Below are positions 1 through 7,293 of a stretch of 59,437 bases of DNA, in pieces. A program made the translations under genes and the position numbers. The notes beneath the pieces are model-generated. The model was not told the DNA's origin. It worked only from the letters and a program-made list of their open reading frames with translations, and made no database searches. This DNA is from a bacterium (lineage in GTDB: Bacteria; UBA10199; 2-02-FULL-44-16; JAAZCA01), in the NCBI GenBank assembly GCA_041648665.1, contig JBAZOP010000006.1:1-59437 (forward strand), written 5' to 3'. Position 1 is the first letter of the stretch; the number at the start of each line of letters is the position of its first letter.

Positions 1-219
1 GAGGTTTTGGGCACGGGGACCACCGAGGAGCCTCAAGGCGCGATGCGGGGCGGAGAGGTGGGGGAATCGGACGGGGAAGCGGGGCGGATCGCGTCCGGGG
101 GCGGGGAGCAAGGTCTTTTCGACGATTTCGAGGTGGGTTCGGAGGTCGAAAAGCGGGAGGGGGGCGGAAATCGGGCGGGAGACCACGCAGGCACGTCAAG
201 GCACGATGCGGAGGCCTGA
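1..219 (+). CDS. C-terminal part of a gene cut by the window ends
   Basis: This frame is open from base 1 to the TGA at 217-219 and continues the gene that starts at 59118. Joining the two through the shared terminal sequence gives about 154 residues. The part here is Gly/Glu-rich and probably disordered. The ATG at 7 has no ribosome site and lies inside the duplicated end, so it should not be taken as a start. Function unknown. Confidence 0.6.
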   Translation, partial: EVLGTGTTEEPQGAMRGGEVGESDGEAGRIASGGGEQGLFDDFEVGSEVEKREGGGNRAGDHAGTSRHDAEA

Positions 220-295
220 GGTGGTATCAAAGTGGGGCGGGGCGGCTTCGGGGCGTACCGGGGCGCTCGGGCGGAGGAGAGGGAGGGAAAGCGGC

Positions 296-523
296 GTGAT
301 ATGGTCGATTCGGATGATACTGGCGCATTGGAGCCTCGGGGATTGGGTGGCCGTCGCGGTGATCGTTGTCCTCGCGGCGGTCGCGGTCGTAATCCGGTCT
401 GTCAGCTACGCATCGTACGCCAATCGGCAAGAGGACAAGCTCCGCGAGGCAATCAAGGAGGCGGCTCTCGCGGAGCGAAGGCGGAAAGAAGAGAGAGAGC
501 GAAAGGAAGGAGGGTCAACATGA
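296..523 (+). CDS. Small single-pass membrane protein
   Basis: I prefer the GTG at 296, which has a GAGGGAGG ribosome site 8 bases upstream, over the ATG at 206. The 75-residue product has one strongly hydrophobic segment (about residues 16-35), followed by a charged Arg/Glu/Lys-rich tail that is probably helical and cytoplasmic. The stop overlaps the next start (ATGA). Its place among small genes after the terminase would suit a lysis accessory or membrane function, but that is inference. Confidence 0.6.
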   Translation: MIWSIRMILAHWSLGDWVAVAVIVVLAAVAVVIRSVSYASYANRQEDKLREAIKEAALAERRRKEERERKEGGST

Positions 524-885
524 AGAGGGAGCGGCGGGTGAAGTTTGGGCTTGCGGATTCGCAGTACGAAGAGGCGCGAGACTACGCACACGTGAAGGGA
601 TTCGACGGGGTGCATGATCTGGCGCGGTTCGCACTCGTGCAGTACCAGAAGATGCGGCCCCTGACGGCGCACGAGAGGACGGTGATTGCGAAGTGGAGAG
701 CGGAGGAGGAACAGGCGGCGCGCACGGGGGCGGATATCGCGAAGCTGCGCGACATGGCCGAGGGGAGAGCGGGAGTGTCGAGGATCGCGATGACGGCGGC
801 GGAGGCATCCGAGAGCGGCAGAGTGCTGGTGAGGGTCGGAGAGGGCGGGACCGTGCCCGTTGCGGTAGAGACGGGAGACAGATGA
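520..885 (+). CDS. Hypothetical protein, possible DNA-binding fold
   Basis: The ATG at 520 overlaps the previous stop (ATGA) and has GGAGGG just upstream. The product is 121 residues and starts with a basic MKRERRVKFGL segment, then a mostly helical body. The opening resembles the beta-strand plus helix of ribbon-helix-helix proteins, but I cannot assign the family. Its stop overlaps the deacetylase start, so the two are probably translationally coupled. Confidence 0.65.
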   Translation: MKRERRVKFGLADSQYEEARDYAHVKGFDGVHDLARFALVQYQKMRPLTAHERTVIAKWRAEEEQAARTGADIAKLRDMAEGRAGVSRIAMTAAEASESGRVLVRVGEGGTVPVAVETGDR

Positions 886-1460
886 TGGCAAGGCGGATCG
901 GGGCGATGATCGTGGCTCCGCACCCGGACGATGAGGTGCTTTGGGCGTATCACTTCTTGACCTGTACCCACTACGGAGAAAGGCGCGTTGTCCTTCTCTC
1001 GAACGGAGGGAGGACAGACGCTCCCGAGATCAGCAAGGAGATTTGGAAGGCGCTCGGAGTGGAGGGGCGCGCAGAGCATTTCGTTGATCGCCGATTCTAC
1101 GAGAGCATCGAGGAGTTGCACATGCTCTTGCAGTCGGAGGTCGAGCGCTACCGACCGTCTCGACTGATCTACCCCGGGCCGAGCACCCATCAAGACCACC
1201 GCGTTGTGCAGGACATCTGCCGATCCTTCCTACGGCCCGGCTTCGAGTTCATCCGCGTCGCGTATGAGTACGGATACTGGACGACCAACGGCGGAGACGG
1301 TATGACGTGTGTCGGGGAGATCGACTCCGTTGAAGGGAAAATGAGAGTCGCGGGGAAGTATGGCTTGGGGCCGGTACAGATCGAAGCGCTGAGAAGGATC
1401 GCTGAGTACCACGGCGGGGAGCCGTACCGAATCGCGAAGGCGGTGTTGGCATGGGGATAG
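882..1460 (+). CDS. PIG-L/LmbE-family N-acetylglucosamine deacetylase-like protein
   Basis: PIG-L/LmbE enzymes are zinc-dependent deacetylases that remove acetyl from GlcNAc attached to lipids, thiols or antibiotics. The signature HPDDE lies at residues 14-18, and a second metal-site motif (H103-x-D-H106, within THQDH) follows the core. The 192-residue length suits a minimal domain. The start overlaps the upstream stop and the 3' end overlaps the glycosyltransferase gene by 10 bases. In mycothiol synthesis a glycosyltransferase adds GlcNAc and a PIG-L enzyme deacetylates it; the same pairing here suggests the phage makes a glucosaminyl product. The acceptor is not visible; DNA is my inference. 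Confidence 0.85.
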   Translation: MMARRIGAMIVAPHPDDEVLWAYHFLTCTHYGERRVVLLSNGGRTDAPEISKEIWKALGVEGRAEHFVDRRFYESIEELHMLLQSEVERYRPSRLIYPGPSTHQDHRVVQDICRSFLRPGFEFIRVAYEYGYWTTNGGDGMTCVGEIDSVEGKMRVAGKYGLGPVQIEALRRIAEYHGGEPYRIAKAVLAWG

Positions 1461-2176
1461 TCTATGCAATTCCATCCTATCTTCGCGCGGAGAAGCAGAG
1501 CACTCTCGCTTGGTTGAAGAAGAGCGGGGTGCCTCGAAGCATGATCGTGATCGCGGTCCAGAGCGAGGCCGACTACGGAGCTTACAAAGAGCGCTACGCG
1601 GGCGACGTTCGCGGGATCATCTACAGTCCCGGGCGCAATCTCTCGGAGAATCGCAACGCGATACTCGACTGGAACGATGGTCGTGACCAGATTGTGCAGC
1701 TTGACGATGACATCAAGGAAGTGGTGAGGCTCGAACGCGGGGGCAAGCTCTCGTTGCTGGACAACGTGATCTCGTTCACCGAACGAGGATTCAAGGAGGC
1801 CGCTCGCATCGGCACTCCACTATGGGGCATTTATCCCGTCGCGAATCCGTACTTCATGGATCGCAAAACCTCGACGTGGGCGCTGTGCGAGGGAACGTGG
1901 ATGGGGATCATCGAGTGCGGTCTGCGATTCGACAGCGATCAATGGCTCAAGGAGGATTTCGAGTACAGCTGCCAAGTACTCGGATCGTTCGGGGCCATCC
2001 TCAGGTACGATGACGTTGCGGCGAAAGCGAACCATGTGACGGGCGGCGGGACATACTGGCGCGAGAAGGCGGGGGCGATGTGCGCTCGGGTGCTCAAGAA
2101 GCACGCGTGGTGCCTCCGCGCGAATCCTCGAAGGAAGGATGAGGTGCTGTTGCGGAGGAAGGGCGGGAGAGCTTAG
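1451..2176 (+). CDS. GT-A fold glycosyltransferase resembling the TET-associated (TAGT) family
   Basis: A 241-residue protein with an N-terminal VYAIPSYLR strand, a conserved R68-N69 pair and a DDD metal/nucleotide-sugar motif at residues 85-87 (QLDDDI). This order matches the small GT-A enzymes found in phages next to base-modifying enzymes (the TAGT group, which glycosylates hydroxymethylated bases in DNA). The gene overlaps the deacetylase and is followed by ParB-like and radical-SAM genes. No TET-type dioxygenase or nucleotide hydroxymethylase is visible in the window, so what makes the acceptor hydroxyl is open. It could instead glycosylate a protein or cell-surface glycan. The fold is likely; the substrate is uncertain. 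Confidence 0.72.
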   Translation: MGIVYAIPSYLRAEKQSTLAWLKKSGVPRSMIVIAVQSEADYGAYKERYAGDVRGIIYSPGRNLSENRNAILDWNDGRDQIVQLDDDIKEVVRLERGGKLSLLDNVISFTERGFKEAARIGTPLWGIYPVANPYFMDRKTSTWALCEGTWMGIIECGLRFDSDQWLKEDFEYSCQVLGSFGAILRYDDVAAKANHVTGGGTYWREKAGAMCARVLKKHAWCLRANPRRKDEVLLRRKGGRA

Positions 2177-2205
2177 ACTTGAGAGGAAGGGAGGGCGAGA
2201 AGGGT

Positions 2206-2955
2206 ATGGCACGAAAGAAGGCGGAGACGGCGGAGACACAAGAGGCGAGGCCCGGCGAGGGAAAGAGCATCGCGATCAAGTGCAAGGGGGCGGCGCGAAT
2301 CCCGCTGGCGAGGCTCAACGCATTCCAGGCGACGCTGAAACAGATCAGCGGGGACAACATCGAGCGGCTCAAGGCGAGCATCCTCAAGTACGGATTCAGC
2401 GCTCCGATCTTCATCTGGCGCGATCAGCACGGAAAGGTCTACATCATGGACGGCCATTCGCGGATGAAGGCGCTGATCGAGTTGGAGAAGGAGGGGTACA
2501 CGGTTCCTCCGCTGCCCGTGGACGTGATCGAGGCGAGGACGCGCAAGGAGGCCAAGCAGAAGCTCCTCCTGATCGTGAGCGCGTACGGGCGGATCACCGA
2601 AGGCGGCGTGATTGATTTCGTCGGGGAGAGCGAGATTGACCTGAGCGATCTGGACGGGCTGATCAATCTCCCGGACGTGAACGTGCAGAAGATACTCCGC
2701 GAGGCGGAGAAGGATGCAAAGAACGTTCCCGAGGTTCCTGACGTGGAGTTTGAGGACACCTCGCTGCTCGCCAACCGCATCATCGTCGTGTTCTCCACGG
2801 AGAAGCAGCGCGTGCTCCTCTCGCGGCTCCTTGGGGTGACGGTGGACGGGAAGGTGGTCGTGTTCGAGTTCAAGAACTGCCCCGGCCTCGTAAGGGCGCT
2901 CGAAGCGGAGAAGAAAGCGAAGGCGGCGAAACCAGCGAAGGCGAAAGCAGAGTGA
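2206..2955 (+). CDS. ParB-like nuclease/DNA-binding domain protein
   Basis: A 249-residue protein. The ParB/Srx core runs from about residue 30 to 110, with the arginine box as GHSRMKA (83-89) preceded by KYGFSAPIFI. The tail is Lys/Ala-rich. The ATG at 2206 is chosen for its upstream purine-rich site; the stop overlaps the radical-SAM start (GTGA). Phage ParB-like proteins of this kind bind or cut DNA or use CTP/ATP. Beside modification enzymes it may direct them to DNA, which is inference. No ParA or parS partner is present, so a plasmid-partition role is unlikely. Confidence 0.8.
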   Translation: MARKKAETAETQEARPGEGKSIAIKCKGAARIPLARLNAFQATLKQISGDNIERLKASILKYGFSAPIFIWRDQHGKVYIMDGHSRMKALIELEKEGYTVPPLPVDVIEARTRKEAKQKLLLIVSAYGRITEGGVIDFVGESEIDLSDLDGLINLPDVNVQKILREAEKDAKNVPEVPDVEFEDTSLLANRIIVVFSTEKQRVLLSRLLGVTVDGKVVVFEFKNCPGLVRALEAEKKAKAAKPAKAKAE

Positions 2956-4208
2956 GCGTCGGCCAGTACGAATCCCCGCGCTGGTCGCACGAGTTGACCG
3001 ACTGCTCTCTGCCGATGGCCTTTGACCAATATTCGATCTGCTCGTTTGGATGCCTGTACTGCTTCTCCCAATTCCAGAAGTCTGTAGCTCTCTCGCGGAT
3101 CGCGTATGAGAACAAGATCGTGCGACAGGTCAACGTCGATCAGGTGAAGAACATCTGGCAGCGGCGCAAGGACAACGTCGCCGTCAGGCAGTTCGGTCCG
3201 TACCTCGATGAAGGTCTCGCGTTCCAGTGGGGATCACTCGCCGATCCGTTCTGTGAGTTCGAGAGGAAGCGCGGAGTGGGGCTGGAACTGATGCGGTTTT
3301 TCGCGAGCGTCAACCAAGGCATCTGCTACTCGACAAAGGGAACGTGGTGGACGCGGGACCCACGGTACTTCGGACTCTTCGAGGGGCGGGACAACTGGCA
3401 CGTCAAGTTTTCCATCATCACGGCGGACGCGCGCGCAGCCTCTATCATCGAACGCGGAGTGGATCCTCCGAAGGAGAGGTTGAAGGCGATGGAGAAGCTG
3501 GCGAGGGCGACCAAGGGAACGGTCACGCTGCGGCTGCGCCCATACATCATCGGCGTCAGTAACAAGACGGCGCGCGCGCTGATTCGGTCTGCGGCCTCGG
3601 CAGGGGCACAGAGCATTACCACGGAGTTCCTCTGCCTCGACACAAGGGCGAGGGGAGCGCGGGTGAAGTACTCGAAGATGAGCGACGTGGCGGGATTCGA
3701 TCTGTATGCGTACTACGGGCGATACAGTCGCGGCTCGGGATACTGGCGGCTCAATCGGGCTGTGAAAGAAGAGTACGTGCAGGAGATGGAGGAAGCGGCG
3801 GCGGAGGTCGGGATGCGGTTCTATGTCTCCGATGCCGACTTCAAGGAGCGGTGCTCGACGGGAAGCTGCTGCGGACTGCCCGAAGGGGTGCCGTGGAGCA
3901 AAGGGCAGTTCACCGAAGCGCTCCTGATCGCGAAGAGGAAGGGGCGGGTGCGATTCTCGGATATCGAGCCTCACATGAGCTTCATGCGTTCGGTGCAGTG
4001 GATGAACGCGAAGGGCTTCAACAAGGCCACCTCCGAGGCGAAAGCGAAGTACCTCCACTGTTCTCTCGCGGACTACATGCGCCACCTCTGGAACAACCCA
4101 AACGAGTTCCGCTCGCCATACAAGATGTTCAACGGGATGGTCGTGCCGGTCGGGAAGGATCGGAAGGGAGACGTGATCTACAAGTACACGGGAGAGGAGG
4201 AGAGTTGA
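2952..4208 (+). CDS. Radical SAM protein, spore-photoproduct-lyase-like
   Basis: A 418-residue protein with the radical-SAM [4Fe-4S] motif C30-x3-C34-x2-C37 (CSFGCLYC) near the N terminus, as in SPL-like enzymes. A second cysteine group occurs late in the protein (CSTGSCCG), possibly for an auxiliary cluster. Radical SAM enzymes split SAM to a 5'-deoxyadenosyl radical and abstract hydrogen; SPL members act on thymine in DNA. The GTG start overlaps the ParB-like stop. It may functionalise a base later glycosylated by the 1451 enzyme. The family call is solid; the reaction is not known. Confidence 0.82.
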   Translation: MSVGQYESPRWSHELTDCSLPMAFDQYSICSFGCLYCFSQFQKSVALSRIAYENKIVRQVNVDQVKNIWQRRKDNVAVRQFGPYLDEGLAFQWGSLADPFCEFERKRGVGLELMRFFASVNQGICYSTKGTWWTRDPRYFGLFEGRDNWHVKFSIITADARAASIIERGVDPPKERLKAMEKLARATKGTVTLRLRPYIIGVSNKTARALIRSAASAGAQSITTEFLCLDTRARGARVKYSKMSDVAGFDLYAYYGRYSRGSGYWRLNRAVKEEYVQEMEEAAAEVGMRFYVSDADFKERCSTGSCCGLPEGVPWSKGQFTEALLIAKRKGRVRFSDIEPHMSFMRSVQWMNAKGFNKATSEAKAKYLHCSLADYMRHLWNNPNEFRSPYKMFNGMVVPVGKDRKGDVIYKYTGEEES

Positions 4209-4209
4209 C

Positions 4210-4419
4210 ATGGCGGGAGAGGAATGCGAAGAGGGTGCGGTACGGGGCGGCTCTCGCTCGATCATCCTTCGGATGCCGCTGTCGAGGCTGGTGGACTTCT
4301 ACATGAAGCGTTGCGGATCGGTGAACAACCTGACGTGGGAGGCGGGCTTTGACGTTGTGAAGGGCGAGGTGATCATCGAGGTTCTGACGAATGGCGGAGG
4401 AAAGGAGGGGGAGGGATGA
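4210..4419 (+). CDS. Small hypothetical protein
   Basis: 69 residues, starting two bases after the radical-SAM stop behind GGAGGAGAG. The centre (IILRMPLSRLVDFYMKRCG) could form an amphipathic helix, then a beta-rich section. No family recognised. The stop overlaps the next start. Confidence 0.6.
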   Translation: MAGEECEEGAVRGGSRSIILRMPLSRLVDFYMKRCGSVNNLTWEAGFDVVKGEVIIEVLTNGGGKEGEG

Positions 4420-4583
4420 GGTACGTGCCCGTGCTGAACACTCAGACCAATCAGTGGGCGGTCGGGGCGAGCGAGGATTTCAAGGCGAGGCCGCTGACGC
4501 GCGATGAGATAGAGAAGGTGTGCAACGCGCTCAACGGATTGAGGGACTTGATCAGCGAAGTAAAAGCGATCAGAGGGGGGTGA
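4416..4583 (+). CDS. Small hypothetical protein
   Basis: 55 residues. ATGA overlap with the preceding stop and a strong AAGGAGGGG site upstream. Polar, with a C-terminal helix (LTRDEIEKVCNAL region). No recognisable family. Confidence 0.55.
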   Translation: MRYVPVLNTQTNQWAVGASEDFKARPLTRDEIEKVCNALNGLRDLISEVKAIRGG

Positions 4584-4587
4584 TTCT

Positions 4588-4767
4588 GTGACCTTTCGCA
4601 TCAACCACGCGCGCGACTTTGAAGAGGCGGGGCGCTCTCGGGCGACCGTGACAATCGTCGGCAATGAGAAGGAGGTGGAGAGGACCGTCGAGAACATCCT
4701 TGCCGCGATAGCGAAGGAGCCGGGAGCCTCGCGGCTGGCGGAGCTAATCGAGGGAGGCGGGAGATGA
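4588..4767 (+). CDS. Small hypothetical protein
   Basis: 59 residues from GTG 4588, with AGAGGGGGG just upstream; the stop overlaps the next start. The first half looks like two strands and the second a helix. Function unknown. Confidence 0.5.
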   Translation: MTFRINHARDFEEAGRSRATVTIVGNEKEVERTVENILAAIAKEPGASRLAELIEGGGR

Positions 4768-5225
4768 GGCCGATCAAGGGGGTTATCGAGGAGCTTTCCG
4801 GCGGGCGGTCGAGGCTCTCGTACCCGGACGGCATGACTCTCGAACTGGACGCGGGGCAGGTGGAGCGGCTGCGAAGCGTGAAGAGCAAGGGCACGCTGAG
4901 GAACATGGAGGGGCGAGGGTCAATGTGCTCGATGGCTCTCACCGTCTCGGCCAACGAGGTCGCGGGCATGGCCGCGCGATCCTCTGGCACTACAATACAG
5001 GCTCTGGTAAACGATGCCGTGACCGCATACATTCCCCTGATCGAAGGGCTGGATGTCCCGAGGACCGAAGGGAAGCCAGCGACAAGCATTCGGCTCCCCG
5101 CGAGTACGATCATGGTACTCAAGGAGACGTGCAAGGCCCGGGGGCTGCTGATGCGCGACGTTGTAAGCCATACCGTCGAACTATACGCAAAGGAGGTTGT
5201 CAATGGCGAGAGCGCCAACGTGTGA
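4764..5225 (+). CDS. Hypothetical protein with two ribbon-helix-helix-like segments
   Basis: 153 residues. Residues about 55-95 (MALTVSANEVAGMAARSSG onward) and about 107-145 (SIRLPASTIMVLKETCKARG onward) each read as a short strand followed by two helices, the pattern of Arc/MetJ DNA-binding domains. A tandem RHH regulator is possible but not proven. The N-terminal 45 residues look like a small beta domain. Confidence 0.55.
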   Translation: MRPIKGVIEELSGGRSRLSYPDGMTLELDAGQVERLRSVKSKGTLRNMEGRGSMCSMALTVSANEVAGMAARSSGTTIQALVNDAVTAYIPLIEGLDVPRTEGKPATSIRLPASTIMVLKETCKARGLLMRDVVSHTVELYAKEVVNGESANV

Positions 5226-5415
5226 GGAGTGCAAGAGCTTTCCGAAGGCGGGGAACTGCCGCGAGTGTTTCCTCGTGGAGAGGCGGTTGCTGGTGGAGGC
5301 GATGAACCGTGCGGAGGAGATCGCCACGCATCGAAGCATCATGGATCAACCTCCGCTCGTGCTCGCGGTGGTCAAGGAAATCCGCGCGCGGCAACGCACA
5401 GAGAGGTGGCTCTGA
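5203..5415 (+). CDS. Small zinc-finger-like protein
   Basis: 70 residues. The ATG at 5203 sits 6 bases after a perfect AGGAGG (5191-5196), which rules out the in-frame TTG at 5197. Two CxxC pairs (CEEC and CREC) within the first 22 residues probably bind one zinc. The rest is a basic helix. Its N terminus overlaps the previous gene. Confidence 0.65.
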   Translation: MARAPTCEECKSFPKAGNCRECFLVERRLLVEAMNRAEEIATHRSIMDQPPLVLAVVKEIRARQRTERWL

Positions 5416-5600
5416 TGTGCCAGAAGTGCGGGTGGGAAATCTGGTACAGGGACATCGAGAAGTTCATCGACGAGCACGTTGTGGTGCCTGCTATCGAGGG
5501 CGAGCTTGAGCACATCAAGGACAGCGCCGAAGGCAACAAGCACATCACCCCGGAGCAAAAGAAGAAAGCCGAGTACCTACTCAGAAAGGCGGGAGCATGA
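5415..5600 (+). CDS. Small hypothetical protein
   Basis: 61 residues; TGATG overlap with the preceding stop. It starts with a single CxxC (MCQKCG), followed by a charged helical body ending in a basic segment. It may pair with the neighbouring CxxC protein. No family recognised. Confidence 0.6.
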   Translation: MCQKCGWEIWYRDIEKFIDEHVVVPAIEGELEHIKDSAEGNKHITPEQKKKAEYLLRKAGA

Positions 5601-6055
5601 ACACAGAAGAGACGGCGGCGGAGGAAGGCGGAGTGGTTCCCGTCGAGCCGAAGGGAGAGACGGCGCTGAGGCCGTTCTGGCGGAGCCTGTTCGGGATCAT
5701 CGCGCATCACGTCCGGTCTCGAACGTCGATCAAGCGGAGCGTGCAGCATCTACTCACTTTCGTCGCGGTGCAGATGTTCGTGCGGGCGATGCGCTGGATC
5801 AAGAAACCGTACAGGCCATACGCGGCGCCGGTCGTGGAGATGGCGATTTACGTTCAGGCGTACGCAGCCTCACAGCTGTTAGAGATGGGGACTGACGATG
5901 AAGTCCCGATCCTGATGACCGTGGCGTGGAGTCGAGACGGGAGATTGTCGTGCGCCGGGCTTTGGGGGAGGGCGAGCCGGGAGACGATGATCGACATATC
6001 GAAGGCGGCGGTGAGGTATTGGGAGCAAGTGCCATGGAGCGATCAAGTCAGTTGA
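5597..6055 (+). CDS. Hypothetical protein
   Basis: 152 residues; ATGA overlap with the gene before. A basic, moderately hydrophobic middle (SVQHLLTFVAVQMFVRAMRW) could be membrane-associated. The C-terminal part (TVAWSRDGRLSCAGLWG) looks beta-rich. No family recognised. Confidence 0.6.
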   Translation: MNTEETAAEEGGVVPVEPKGETALRPFWRSLFGIIAHHVRSRTSIKRSVQHLLTFVAVQMFVRAMRWIKKPYRPYAAPVVEMAIYVQAYAASQLLEMGTDDEVPILMTVAWSRDGRLSCAGLWGRASRETMIDISKAAVRYWEQVPWSDQVS

Positions 6056-6324
6056 GCGGGTGGGAGCTTCGGGACTCTTTCTATTACGATCCGCCAAACG
6101 CTTCTCAGCTGATGGATCGCGATCAGTGGTCGAAGCTGATGGAGCATAGCAAGGGCATCTACTTCGCGAAGGGGAGGACATGGGAGCTTCGCGCGGCGGC
6201 GGCCGATGTCCGTGGACTGGTGCGCGTGTTCGCTTCGGAGATGGTCCTTGAAGCGGTAGACGCTACAGCGACACACGATATAATGAGGGAGAGAAAAGAT
6301 GAAGACGATGGACTTGCCCGATGA
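6034..6324 (+). CDS. Hypothetical protein
   Basis: 96 residues from ATG 6034, with GGGAG upstream. It overlaps the previous gene by 22 bases and the next by 26, in different frames. Aromatic-rich N terminus and helical C terminus. Function unknown. Confidence 0.55.
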   Translation: MERSSQLSGWELRDSFYYDPPNASQLMDRDQWSKLMEHSKGIYFAKGRTWELRAAAADVRGLVRVFASEMVLEAVDATATHDIMRERKDEDDGLAR

Positions 6325-7030
6325 CATCCAACAGAAGATGCGAGAGGCATCCCGAGAAGGGGAGCGCGAGAGAGGGGAGCGGCGGAGGTCGAGCTTGAAG
6401 CACCTCGCGTACACCGCGCTCATCGTGGTACTACTCGGGTTGGTGTTGGCGCTCGGGGCGGTGCTGTTCGGATCCGGTATCGCGTTCGGGAACGGAACGG
6501 AAACGACCGTCCGAATGAACGTGAGCGGGATGGTGGTCAACGAGGAGGCGCTGCGATTGATCGGGAGCGGTCAAACGGAGAGCCTCTTTGCTTTCTATGA
6601 CCGACAGACGCGCGACCGAAGCAAGACGGTGCTGGTGATCGCGGCGGCGTTGACGCAGAGGATTCCGCTGAACGGGTTTTTCGCGCTCGGGTGCGAGGAG
6701 AGCGATTTCACCTCCCGCGCTCGGAACGTGAACACGGACGGCTCGATTGACGTTGGCGACTATCAGTTGAACACGCGGAGCTTTCCGGGCTACAGCGTCG
6801 CCGAGCTTGCGGAGCCAGCGCTCAACATATCGCTCTCGGCTCAGAAGCTCTCTGCGGATTCGCGGCGGCTCGGCAAGTGGCTCAAGGCTCTGCTCGTGTA
6901 CAACTGCGGCAGATGGTACGGTGACGTGAAGCAGATCACAATGGAGCACTTCATCCGCATACTCGAAACGGAAGCGGAACTGGATGCGGGATTCGCGGAG
7001 GTCGTGCTCTCCGAGGAGGGATCGCCATGA
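6299..7030 (+). CDS. Membrane-anchored lytic transglycosylase (SLT-like)
   Basis: 243 residues: basic N terminus, one transmembrane helix (about 38-60), then a lysozyme-like soluble-lytic-transglycosylase domain. The likely catalytic glutamate is E134 in CEESDF (ES-x-F motif), and residues 148-158 (GSIDVGDYQLN) match the conserved G-x-x-Q-x-N segment. Such enzymes cut peptidoglycan between MurNAc and GlcNAc. With N-in/C-out topology the domain would face the periplasm. It stands just before the portal gene, so it may be a virion or egress enzyme rather than the main endolysin (M23, 26628). Confidence 0.75.
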   Translation: MKTMDLPDDIQQKMREASREGERERGERRRSSLKHLAYTALIVVLLGLVLALGAVLFGSGIAFGNGTETTVRMNVSGMVVNEEALRLIGSGQTESLFAFYDRQTRDRSKTVLVIAAALTQRIPLNGFFALGCEESDFTSRARNVNTDGSIDVGDYQLNTRSFPGYSVAELAEPALNISLSAQKLSADSRRLGKWLKALLVYNCGRWYGDVKQITMEHFIRILETEAELDAGFAEVVLSEEGSP

Positions 7031-7269
7031 TAGCGCTGGCAGCGGTCGGTATGGCGCTCATGGGGTTTGGCTTTGTGTTGATCACGATGTGGATAGTGAG
7101 AAAGCGAACGGACACCACAATCGAAAAGCTGATTGGCCTCGCAACAGAGGCCATCCGCGTCGGCGGGAAGGATCACACCGAGTTCATTGCGCTTCGGGAT
7201 GAGCTGCGCGCTCTGCTTCCGAAGGAACGCGAAGATGGATTGAGCGGGACCATTGGGGATGACCCATAA
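7027..7269 (+). CDS. Small membrane protein
   Basis: 80 residues with an N-terminal transmembrane helix (residues 2-23), then a charged helical tail. ATGA overlap with the transglycosylase gene suggests joint expression. A holin-accessory or anchor role is possible but unsupported by motif. Confidence 0.6.
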   Translation: MIALAAVGMALMGFGFVLITMWIVRKRTDTTIEKLIGLATEAIRVGGKDHTEFIALRDELRALLPKEREDGLSGTIGDDP

Positions 7270-7293
7270 TCAGAAAGGGCGGAGGAGGTCGAG

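Noticed and set aside
206..295. Upstream ATG at 206 as start of the first small membrane protein
   Set aside because: No ribosome site before it, and the extra residues are Gly/Arg-rich; the GTG at 296 has a good site.
232..519. Upstream extension of the 520 gene to 232
   Set aside because: It would overlap the membrane-protein gene almost completely and has a low-complexity Arg/Gly product; the ATG at 520 is coupled to the preceding stop.
2206..2955. Plasmid-type partition system
   Set aside because: No ParA ATPase and no repeated parS-like sites near; the neighbours are modification enzymes.
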